NCBI GenBank assembly: GCA_023300065.1
Contig: JALZWJ010000284.1
Location: 1 to 11,276, forward strand
DNA length: 11,276 nucleotides
Source of the DNA: Akkermansiaceae bacterium
Lineage (GTDB): Bacteria; Verrucomicrobiota; Verrucomicrobiia; Verrucomicrobiales; Akkermansiaceae
Direction: 5' to 3'
Below are positions 5,637-11,276 of this stretch, piece after piece. The notes below the pieces were generated by a model that did not search any database, was not told the DNA's origin, and saw only the letters and a list, made by a program, of their open reading frames with translations. The translations under genes and the position numbers were made by a program. The first letter of the stretch is position 1, and each line of letters opens with the position of its first letter.

Positions 5637-6221
5637 ATGAATCGAAGGGAAGTTCTCCGCAAGGCCGCTTTATTTTCACCTGCTATTATGCTTCCAGGCT
5701 GTGGCACGGTGGCCGATCTGGTTTTGCGAAATCAGTTCTTCATTCCGACAAGCCACATCTTGGCGAAGTTGGGGCCTCTTTTCCCTTTTAGCAGGAGTTA
5801 CCAGAGCGCTGGCCAGATGAGCTTGTCCAATCCGGTGTTCTCGATGGTTCCTGAACAAAATAAGGTCCGCTTGGGCCTGACTGCAGCGATGACGGCCGGA
5901 TCACAGATCGGGCAGCTTTCCGGGATTTCTGTTTTGGGAAATCTCGCTGGTTTGACCACGGGTGGAACGTGTCAGCTTGCATGTGGCTTGCGCTATGACC
6001 CGACAACTCGTGGGATTTTCTTAAAGGAGCCAGTGGTCGAGGAACTGGATATTCATAATTTCTCCTCAGCCCTGAGTGAGCCCTTCCGCCAAGTCGTCAA
6101 TCTGTTCGGGCCACAGATTTTAGATAAGCACCCGATCCATACGCTGGAACCCTCACTTGCGAGCCGCTTTCTCGGCGGGATGGAGGTGCAGCCGACAGGG
6201 ATCGCGCTGAAGTTTGGCTAG
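5637..6221 (+). CDS. DUF1439 / YceB-like lipoprotein
   Basis: The product is 194 residues. The N-terminus MNRREVLRKAA has a twin-arginine-like motif, followed by a hydrophobic stretch and the lipobox LPGC with Cys22. It is therefore probably an exported lipoprotein, perhaps through the Tat route. The mature part fits the YceB/DUF1439 family: a LFPFSRSYQSAGQMSLSNP segment (about 48-66), a repeated strand pattern with NKVRLGLTAAM (75-85), SGISVLGNLAG and CGLRYDPTTRGIFL (about 95-129), and a C-terminal helix with a HPIHTL (163-168) ending. E. coli YceB is an uncharacterised lipoprotein, and the fold has been linked to lipid-binding TULIP-type proteins, so a role in lipid handling in the periplasm is a guess. 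The start is supported by AAGGTGG (5626-5632) 4 bases upstream. Its stop overlaps that of the convergent desaturase. Confidence 0.85.
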   Translation: MNRREVLRKAALFSPAIMLPGCGTVADLVLRNQFFIPTSHILAKLGPLFPFSRSYQSAGQMSLSNPVFSMVPEQNKVRLGLTAAMTAGSQIGQLSGISVLGNLAGLTTGGTCQLACGLRYDPTTRGIFLKEPVVEELDIHNFSSALSEPFRQVVNLFGPQILDKHPIHTLEPSLASRFLGGMEVQPTGIALKFG

Positions 6222-7252
6222 CTGGCTTGAGTCGCTGGCTTGCTGATGTTTTTGAATCCGACGAGCTTCCGTTGTTTTTCGTCCCAGAGACGGAAGGTGA
6301 GGGATTGGAGCCCTTTCCGGAAGGTAATGGGCTCGATGCTCTGGAAGATCTCGTGCGAGTTATGGCAACTCTCCAGATTATAGTTCGGGATGCGCGAGCT
6401 GAGGTGGTGAATGTGGTGGAAGCCGATGTTTCCGGAGAACCATTGGAGGACCTTCGGCAGCTTGTAGAACGAGCTGCCCTCTAACGCTGCGGCGGTAAAG
6501 TCCCAGTCAGCTTCCCGTTCCCAGTAAACGCCCTCAAACTGATGCTGCACGTAGAAGAGCCAGACGCCGGAGACGGATGCCACAAGGATGGTGGTTCCTT
6601 GGATAAGCAGAAAGGGAACGAGGCCGAAGATCGCGATCAGGACGGCGGAGAGCAGGATCAGGGCGAGGTTGGTCCAGCGGACCGAGTTCCGGTCGCGGGC
6701 CTTAGCTCCGGAGGTGATGAAGCGCTCCCGGATGATGAAGAGAAATGGCGGGACGATGACGAAGAGGACGAAAGGGTTCCGAACCGTGCGGTAGGCCAAG
6801 CGCTTCCAGATCGATGAGGAGAGATATTCTTCCACCGTCATGGTCCAGACGTCGCCGGTTCCGCGGCGGTCTAGGTCGCCGGATGCGCTGTGGTGGATGG
6901 CATGCTCCCAGCGCCAGTGCTGGTAGGGAGTAAAGGTGAGGACGCCGGAGATAAATCCGATGATGGTGTTGGCCCGCTTTGATGGGTGGAAGGAGCCGTG
7001 GCCACAATCGTGAAAGATAATGAAAACGCGGACCAAGAATGCTCCCGCAAGAAGGGCCAGGGCAAAGGTCCCCCACATTGAAATCTGAACGGTGAAATAC
7101 ATCACAGCCCACAGTGCAAAGTAGGCTCCGATGGAGTTAATGACCTGCCACATCGCCTTTTTCGGGCAAGATTTAGTGTGTGGGGCCACGATTTTTTTCC
7201 ATTCTTTAACCGAAGGGAGGGCTTTGCCGTGAAGAGGGGATGGGGTAGACAT
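6218..7252 (-). CDS. Membrane fatty-acid desaturase (omega-6/Delta12-like)
   Basis: From the ATG at 7252 the product is 344 residues. It is an integral membrane di-iron desaturase that introduces double bonds into acyl chains of lipids, using O2 and reduced electron carriers. All three histidine boxes are present: HDCGHGSFH (81-89), HWRWEHAIHH (112-121) and GFHHIHH (277-283). An additional His237 sits in YVQHQFEGVYW. Hydrophobic pairs of helices flank the boxes (about 35-80, 94-110, 159-174 and 195-233). The closest described groups are Bacillus Des-type and plant FAD2-like omega-6 desaturases; regiospecificity cannot be read from sequence. The open frame extends to 7339, adding 29 residues that do not look like a desaturase N-terminus; the 7252 start gives MSTPSPLHG followed by the usual W-x-x-I-V-A-P segment. 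No good ribosome site is seen at either start. It overlaps the lipoprotein gene by 4 bases, tail to tail. Confidence 0.92.
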   Translation of the reverse strand: MSTPSPLHGKALPSVKEWKKIVAPHTKSCPKKAMWQVINSIGAYFALWAVMYFTVQISMWGTFALALLAGAFLVRVFIIFHDCGHGSFHPSKRANTIIGFISGVLTFTPYQHWRWEHAIHHSASGDLDRRGTGDVWTMTVEEYLSSSIWKRLAYRTVRNPFVLFVIVPPFLFIIRERFITSGAKARDRNSVRWTNLALILLSAVLIAIFGLVPFLLIQGTTILVASVSGVWLFYVQHQFEGVYWEREADWDFTAAALEGSSFYKLPKVLQWFSGNIGFHHIHHLSSRIPNYNLESCHNSHEIFQSIEPITFRKGLQSLTFRLWDEKQRKLVGFKNISKPATQAS

Positions 7253-7342
7253 TTTGAGGCAACTCAGTGGAGGGGGCACCATGTTGCCGATTTTGACTTC
7301 GTCAAGTCGGAGGGTGCTTTTTATGCCTCTCTTTTTCATGAG

Positions 7343-7376
7343 GGAGGACGGCCCTTGCTATTCATGGTCGGTCTCC
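7343..7376 (+). promoter_or_regulatory. Leader hairpin just upstream of the DEAD-box helicase gene
   Basis: GGAGGACGGCC (7343-7353) can pair with GGTCGGTCTCC (7366-7376) over 11 positions, with two G-U pairs and one A/G mismatch, around a 12-base loop. It ends 15 bases before the ATG and 6 bases before the likely ribosome site GGAAG (7383-7387). It may tune translation of the helicase gene. No T-tract follows, so it is not a classical terminator. Confidence 0.35.
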
Positions 7377-7391
7377 TAGAACGGAAGCATC

Positions 7392-8513
7392 ATGTCATTT
7401 TCTCCTCTCGGTCTGTCTGCTTTGCTGATTGAGGCCTCTGGCTTCACAGAACCTACCCCGATTCAGCGGGAGGCAATCCCCGCCGTTTTGGCAGGGCGAG
7501 ATGTCTTGGGGATCGCCAAGACTGGTTCCGGAAAGACGGCGGGCTACCTTTTACCGCTGCTAGAGCAGATGTCTGGAGAGCCCAGCGCGGAGCATCGTGA
7601 GCCGGCGGTGCTGATCTTGGTGCCCACTCGTGAGCTGGCGGATCAGGTGAACCATGTCGCGTTAAAGACCCTGCAAGCCTTAGTCTCTCCTTTGCGGTGC
7701 CGCGCAGTTTTTGGAGGGGTTTCGATCAATCGTCAAATGCAGGACTTAGGCCGGGTGGATCTCCTTGTCGCCACGCCGGGCCGCCTTCTGGATCTGGTCC
7801 GGAAAAATGCGGTGAGCCTCGCTGCGGTCAAATCCCTCGTCCTCGATGAAGCGGATAAAATGCTCAACTTGGGTTTTAAAGATGAGATTGACCAACTCCT
7901 AGCTCTCCTTCCCCGCAAGCGGCAGACTTTGCTCTTTTCCGCGACCGCCAGCCCGGTGTTGGTCGATCAACTTCGTGATCCTGTCGTGATCGAGATTGAG
8001 CGTACCGAGGATGAGGCCACGCTCATTCATGAATCTGCCTATGGCGTCACGGATGTGCGCAAAGGGCCCTTTCTCCGCTACCTTATCAAGCATGGGGACC
8101 TTAAACAGGTCCTCGTTTTTGTCTCCTCCACCCTCACCGGGGACCGGGTCCTGAATAAACTCACCAAGAATGGCATCACAGCCTCGCTCATCCATTCTAA
8201 GATGACGCAAGGCGGGCGGCGGGAGTCGCTCGCGGCCTTCCAGTCGGGCAAAGTCCGCGTGCTAGTCGCGACGGATCTCCTCTCCCGTGGAATCGATATC
8301 CAAGGGCTGCCTTGTGTCATTAATTATGAGCTCCCCCGCTCGCCAAAGGACTACCTTCACCGCATCGGCCGCACGGGCCGGGCGGACTGCGCGGGCGAGG
8401 CAATCTCTCTCATCACGGAGGAGGACCGCCACCACTTCAGGGTCATCCAAAAGAAGATGGGCAAGCGGGTAGAGCTGACCGATACCACCGAGGTGAATTT
8501 ACACGGGTATTAA
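7392..8513 (+). CDS. DEAD-box ATP-dependent RNA helicase
   Basis: The product is 373 residues, essentially the bare helicase core. Motifs in order: Q motif GFTEPTPIQ (17-25), motif I AKTGSGKT (42-49), Ia PTRELA (78-83), GG and TPGR (108-109, 128-131), II DEAD (152-155), III SAT (183-185), IV VLVFVSS (240-246), V ATDLLSRGIDIQ (293-304) and VI HRIGRTGR (323-330). All catalytic residues are intact. It lacks the long basic or RNA-binding C-terminal tail of RhlE, DeaD or SrmB proteins, ending soon after RVELTD. That suggests a general duplex-unwinding role in ribosome assembly or mRNA decay, closest to the RhlE group, but the subfamily is uncertain. GGAAG (7383-7387) precedes the ATG. It is divergent from the desaturase and probably has its own promoter in 7253-7391, where TTGACT occurs at 7293-7298 without a good -10. 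Confidence 0.95.
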   Translation: MSFSPLGLSALLIEASGFTEPTPIQREAIPAVLAGRDVLGIAKTGSGKTAGYLLPLLEQMSGEPSAEHREPAVLILVPTRELADQVNHVALKTLQALVSPLRCRAVFGGVSINRQMQDLGRVDLLVATPGRLLDLVRKNAVSLAAVKSLVLDEADKMLNLGFKDEIDQLLALLPRKRQTLLFSATASPVLVDQLRDPVVIEIERTEDEATLIHESAYGVTDVRKGPFLRYLIKHGDLKQVLVFVSSTLTGDRVLNKLTKNGITASLIHSKMTQGGRRESLAAFQSGKVRVLVATDLLSRGIDIQGLPCVINYELPRSPKDYLHRIGRTGRADCAGEAISLITEEDRHHFRVIQKKMGKRVELTDTTEVNLHGY

Positions 8514-8516
8514 GGT

Positions 8517-8542
8517 GCGATAAGGCTGGAATATCGCCTTTT
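8517..8542 (+). terminator. Weak terminator after the helicase gene
   Basis: GCGATA (8517-8522) and TATCGC (8532-8537) form a perfect 6-bp stem with a 9-base loop, followed by C and four T (8539-8542). It starts 4 bases after the helicase stop. The short stem and T-run make it weak, so read-through into the next gene is plausible. Confidence 0.4.
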
Positions 8543-8574
8543 GCGATTGGCCACGATGAGTCATGGTCTGACGC

Positions 8575-9264
8575 ATGAAGCCTTACTTGAAGCTTGCGGA
8601 GTCTACCATGCCTGATGGCACGCACTATTCCCTCCACAAACATGATGGGAAAATCTACCTCAAGTATAATGGCTTCGAGCTCATGAGCACCTCGCTCACC
8701 TACTCGGAGCAAATGCTCGCCGATGTCGGTTGCCAAGCTTTGAAAGAAGGCAAAGGCTCCCGCCCTGCACATCCAAAAGTTTTGATCGGAGGACTCGGTC
8801 TGGGCTTCACCCTAAAGCGGGCTCTGGAACTTGTAGGCAGCCCTGCCACCGTGGAAGTCGCCGAACTCATGCCGCCGCTCATCGAGTGGAATAAGACCTT
8901 CCTCGTAGAGCATAACGGGCCCCTCTTGGATGACCCCCGCACTAAAATCACGCAGGGCGATCTCTACAACATCGTCTCTGACCAAAAGAAGGGCTATTAT
9001 GATGCGCTCCTGTTAGACATCGATAACACCCCGGATGATCTCATCACCTCTGGCAATGCCCGCCTCTACTCGCCGGGGTTTTTAGATAAGTTGCGCCAGG
9101 TCATCACGCCGACCGGCTGCATCGCCTATTGGCTTTCGGAGCCCGCGCCGAAGTTCAAAAAACTCCTCATCAAATGCGGTTTCCAAGTCGAGGAACAAGC
9201 CTCCAAGCCGCATGAAAAATCGAAGCAAATGCGCCACTGTATCCTGCTCGCGCGTCGGCGTTAG
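8575..9264 (+). CDS. Spermidine-synthase-like (SAM-methyltransferase fold) protein
   Basis: The product is 229 residues. It shows a Rossmann-type nucleotide loop VLIGGLGLGFT (69-79), an acidic residue at the end of the next strand (Glu97 in VEVAELMPPLIEW), DDPR (119-122) with GDLYN (128-132), and YDALLLDIDNTPDDL (142-156). This order matches spermidine synthase and related class I methyltransferase-fold proteins. The N-terminal about 60 residues (DGTHYSLHKHDGKIYLKYNG) are shorter than, but similar in tone to, the strand-rich tetramerisation region of spermidine synthases. Whether it makes polyamines or is one of the many SpeE-like proteins of other function is not clear; the usual Y-x-D and H-x-P-L aminopropyltransferase signatures are not evident. 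It lies 61 bases after the helicase gene on the same strand, so co-transcription is possible. No clear ribosome site is seen. Confidence 0.78.
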   Translation: MKPYLKLAESTMPDGTHYSLHKHDGKIYLKYNGFELMSTSLTYSEQMLADVGCQALKEGKGSRPAHPKVLIGGLGLGFTLKRALELVGSPATVEVAELMPPLIEWNKTFLVEHNGPLLDDPRTKITQGDLYNIVSDQKKGYYDALLLDIDNTPDDLITSGNARLYSPGFLDKLRQVITPTGCIAYWLSEPAPKFKKLLIKCGFQVEEQASKPHEKSKQMRHCILLARRR

Positions 9265-9311
9265 ATGCGGGTCCGCAGACCTCTTCATATTGGTCCAACT
9301 TCCGGGGTAAT

Positions 9312-9377
9312 ACAGAATTTAGAACGATCAATTTTAAATATTTACACTCTCGATCTCTCCACCTTATAACAGAATTT
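9312..9377 (+). repeat. Direct repeat ACAGAATTT flanking the promoter of the EEP lipoprotein gene
   Basis: The 9-mer ACAGAATTT occurs at 9312-9320 and 9369-9377, 57 bases apart. The second copy overlaps the last two bases of the -10 box and the likely transcript start. It lies within an AT-rich patch unlike its surroundings. It could be a regulator site or chance in AT-rich DNA. Confidence 0.35.
9341..9370 (+). promoter_or_regulatory. Sigma70-like promoter for the EEP lipoprotein gene
   Basis: TTTACA (9341-9346) and TATAAC (9365-9370) are separated by 18 bases, one mismatch each from consensus. The transcript would start near 9377, giving a leader of about 15 bases before the ATG at 9392. 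The promoter lies in the AT-rich gap after the SpeE-like gene. Confidence 0.6.
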
Positions 9378-9391
9378 CTATTTTTTCAGGT

Positions 9392-11041
9392 ATGACGACT
9401 TCTAAAAACATTCTCCTATTTTGCGCCATAGGCAGCCTCTTTTCTTGTCAGAACTTCACGGACGGCAAGGACCAAGAGAACTCCATTATCAAGAATTCGA
9501 CCGGGAGTTCGAAGTCAGTCAAGTTCGTCAAAAAATCGAGCCCTCAGCTTCTAAGCTTCAAGCAACTCAAGCAGCTGGTGGAGACCCCAAAGCCAACCGG
9601 TAAGTTGGCCACTCAATACAACAAGCTCCTCTCGACTCCCTTCATCGATAACTCAGTCTATTTCCGCTCTGGGCTCCCAAAGGCCTCGATTCATCCCACT
9701 CTTGGGCCCTCGATCCGCCTCTCAACTTGGAACATCGAAAAATCAAAACAGATCACGGCGGTTGCTGAGATCGTGACTTCAGAGTCCCGTTTCAAAAACA
9801 TGTTGCGGACTGAAATCCAAAACGATCCTGAGGCCTACAGCGAAGCCATCCGGCAACGGGTCGCCCTCGCATCCTCTGACATCTTACTACTCCAAGAAAT
9901 GGACATCGGTCACTGCCGGAGTGGATACCTCTTTGCCGCGAAGCATTTGGCAAACGAGATGAACATGAATTTCGTATACGCACCTCAACAACTTGAGATT
10001 GATCCCGTCCACCTTGGGATGGATCATATTAAATTTGCCAATACTGACGTGGATGAAAACGCCTGCGGCAAGAGCCCAGGGAATGCCGCGAAATATAAAG
10101 GAGTCTTCGGAGTCGCCGTTCTTTCCCGCTACCCCATCAAGGATGTCAAACTCTTCCAGCTCCAAACCCAACCTTACGATTGGTATGAGGGCGAAATCAA
10201 AAGGGCGGATGTCTTAGAAAAAGGACGCCGCAAGGGAGCTGAGGTTCTCTTTAGATTTAAGCCCTTCCGCGAAGTAAAAGTCGGTGGCCGCTCCTTCACT
10301 CGGGTTGATCTCCACGTGCCGGGCCTCCCGCTCGAGACTCTCTCGATTATCAATATCCACCTCGAAATCAAAACCACCCCCCTGCAAAGACGCCGCCAAG
10401 TCGAAGAAATTCTTGGCTACATCAAAGGAATCAAAAACCCAGTGATCATGGCAGGTGACTTTAATAGCTCCTCTGCCAACGTCAGCTCCACCTCCGTGAG
10501 CCAATTTTCGAAAGACACCGTGACCTCTCCCTCTCGTCTACTCTCGGCGGGCCTCTTTGCCGCCAACGTCACCGGAGTCAACCAGGCTCGAAACATCATC
10601 AACGGAGTCAAGAATCTCGCCGATCCGCTCGCTTGGAGCATCCCCGTGATTCTCCCGAACAAAACACGGGGCCTCTTCAAAGCGATCGAGAAATTCCGCT
10701 TCGACGATGGCGGGGCCTTCGACTTCCGAGGGGACGCGACCCGCTCGATGCACGGCAGAAGTGGGGAACTCTCCAACTCTAATCAACGCCAAGCGCAAAA
10801 GGGCTTCACCTACACCTACTCTGTGCCACGCTCCATCTCAGTGATCGGGTGCCAGCGCCTTGACTGGATTTTCGTGAAGTCGTTCCTAGATCATCCGAAA
10901 GATAAAAAAGGGAGCTACCGCTTCGCTCCTCACTTCGGAGAAACCTTGGGTTTACTGAACCTATCCGTGAATGATCCCTTCTCTGATCATCACCCCATCA
11001 CGACCGTGCTTCCCCTCGGAGAACCACCCGTGGCCGAGTAA
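9392..11041 (+). CDS. Secreted lipoprotein of the endonuclease/exonuclease/phosphatase (EEP) superfamily
   Basis: The product is 549 residues. The N-terminus has a short hydrophobic signal ending LFSC (Cys19), a slightly unusual lipobox, followed by a Ser/Lys-rich spacer to about residue 50. The EEP catalytic set is complete: STWNIEKS (Asn114), LLLQEMD (Glu169), INIHLE (His323), AGDFNSSS (Asp356, Asn358), QRLDWIF (Asp491) and SDHHP (Asp532, His533). Relatives hydrolyse phosphodiester or phosphomonoester bonds of DNA, RNA, inositol phosphates or sphingolipids; the substrate here cannot be told. About 130 residues separate the DxN and LD motifs, long for a minimal EEP domain, and hold a conserved-looking FRFDDGGAFDFRGD (435-448) and GFTYTY (471-476). 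An exported enzyme for phosphate scavenging or extracellular nucleic acid is plausible. It has its own promoter. An AGG sits only one base from the ATG, so the ribosome site is poor. Confidence 0.82.
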   Translation: MTTSKNILLFCAIGSLFSCQNFTDGKDQENSIIKNSTGSSKSVKFVKKSSPQLLSFKQLKQLVETPKPTGKLATQYNKLLSTPFIDNSVYFRSGLPKASIHPTLGPSIRLSTWNIEKSKQITAVAEIVTSESRFKNMLRTEIQNDPEAYSEAIRQRVALASSDILLLQEMDIGHCRSGYLFAAKHLANEMNMNFVYAPQQLEIDPVHLGMDHIKFANTDVDENACGKSPGNAAKYKGVFGVAVLSRYPIKDVKLFQLQTQPYDWYEGEIKRADVLEKGRRKGAEVLFRFKPFREVKVGGRSFTRVDLHVPGLPLETLSIINIHLEIKTTPLQRRRQVEEILGYIKGIKNPVIMAGDFNSSSANVSSTSVSQFSKDTVTSPSRLLSAGLFAANVTGVNQARNIINGVKNLADPLAWSIPVILPNKTRGLFKAIEKFRFDDGGAFDFRGDATRSMHGRSGELSNSNQRQAQKGFTYTYSVPRSISVIGCQRLDWIFVKSFLDHPKDKKGSYRFAPHFGETLGLLNLSVNDPFSDHHPITTVLPLGEPPVAE

Positions 11042-11058
11042 AAAGTAACCGCGCTAAC

Positions 11059-11079
11059 AACCGCATTAAAGAAGCGGTT
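11059..11079. terminator. Hairpin between convergent genes, possible shared terminator
   Basis: AACCGC (11059-11064) and GCGGTT (11074-11079) form a perfect 6-bp stem with a 9-base A-rich loop, 17 bases after the EEP gene stop. It touches the stop codon of the minus-strand glycosylase gene. There is no long T-run on either side, so termination would be weak or Rho-assisted. Confidence 0.4.
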
Positions 11080-11276
11080 TATAAAATTCCCAGCTCGCCG
11101 AGTTGCCGCGTCGCGGTGCCGGCGAAGTCACGGTTCGCAGCAGGTGAGGCGGGAGAAGGATGTAGGATTTTTCCCAGTGCATGTTCCTCGCTTTTCACAG
11201 TCGCGAGCTGCTTCTCGGCAAAGGCTCCGATGCCGATCAGCTTCGCGGGTTGGAGGATCTCGATCGTGCGGACGAG
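11079..11276 (-). CDS. SMUG1-type uracil-DNA glycosylase, C-terminal part only
   Basis: The minus strand is open from the right edge to a TAA at 11081-11079, giving the last 65 residues of a protein that begins outside the window. It contains LIGIGAFAEKQL followed by ILHPSPASPAANRDF and a closing TRQLGELGIL. Family knowledge: single-strand-selective monofunctional uracil-DNA glycosylase (SMUG1) ends with V-G-x-G-x-F-A-E, then the intercalation/catalytic loop H-P-S-P-x-x-P-x-A-N-(K/R), then a helix ending near L-x-E-L-G-(L/I)-L. The match in order and spacing is close. The His of HPSP is the residue that contacts the uracil carbonyl. The enzyme removes uracil and some oxidised pyrimidines from DNA to start base-excision repair. 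The N-terminal water-activating motif cannot be checked here. Confidence 0.85.
   Translation of the reverse strand, partial: LVRTIEILQPAKLIGIGAFAEKQLATVKSEEHALGKILHPSPASPAANRDFAGTATRQLGELGIL

Noticed and set aside
6702..7112. 136-residue minus-strand frame within the desaturase gene
   Set aside because: It overlaps the desaturase in another frame and has His/Pro/Arg-rich noise without motifs.
7253..7339. 29-residue N-terminal extension of the desaturase
   Set aside because: It is not desaturase-like and has no ribosome site; it would use up part of the region expected to hold promoters for both divergent genes. It cannot be fully excluded.
7253..8600. dif (XerCD) site near the composition switch
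   Set aside because: No 28-base sequence resembling two XerC/XerD arms around a 6-base centre was found by eye in the intergenic gaps; the terminus idea rests on skew alone.
8575..9264. Bona fide spermidine synthase
   Set aside because: The fold motifs fit, but aminopropyltransferase signature residues are not evident and no polyamine gene is nearby, so only a SpeE-like fold is claimed.

Overview
The window is a bacterial chromosomal segment of moderate GC content. It carries mostly single-gene transcription units on alternating strands and has no rRNA, tRNA, CRISPR or intact mobile element that I can see. The gene set is a small secreted coiled-coil lipoprotein, a four-helix-bundle (23S-intervening-sequence type) protein, a YdhR-like ROK kinase, a YceB-like lipoprotein, a SMUG1-type uracil-DNA glycosylase and a large secreted EEP-nuclease-like lipoprotein, with weak or absent Shine-Dalgarno sequences. 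This fits the Planctomycetota/Verrucomicrobiota group, and I lean towards Verrucomicrobiota. The assignment is inference from style, not from a marker gene.

Left part (1-3777): the 3' part of an AAA+ ATPase with a C-terminal PD-(D/E)XK nuclease-like domain runs in from the left edge. A short coiled-coil lipoprotein follows. Next is a gene-poor stretch with a possible REP-type (Y1) transposase relic and an 8-bp tandem repeat. That repeat abuts the stop codon of a minus-strand four-helix-bundle gene with an unusual four-residue-repeat tail. A divergent ROK sugar kinase comes next, then a short non-coding or relic stretch and a strong intrinsic terminator serving the minus-strand gene to its right.

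Middle (3778-7391): a large minus-strand gene fuses an ADP-ribosylglycohydrolase-like domain to an alpha/beta hydrolase of the type usually fused to OsmC. Divergent from it is a YceB/DUF1439 lipoprotein. This ends inside the stop codon of a convergent membrane fatty-acid desaturase: one CTAG supplies both stops.

Right part (7392-11276): a minimal DEAD-box RNA helicase with a structured leader, a spermidine-synthase-like methyltransferase-fold protein and, behind a good sigma70-like promoter, a 549-residue EEP-superfamily lipoprotein. A minus-strand SMUG1-family uracil-DNA glycosylase is cut off by the right edge; only its C-terminal 65 residues are present.

The genes do not form one obvious pathway or operon. 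The most noteworthy items are the glycohydrolase-hydrolase fusion, the repeat-tailed four-helix-bundle locus beside a transposase relic, and a change of strand composition (G-rich to C-rich on the + strand) around 7.4-7.9 kb that does not follow gene direction. I found no convincing multi-gene novel system.
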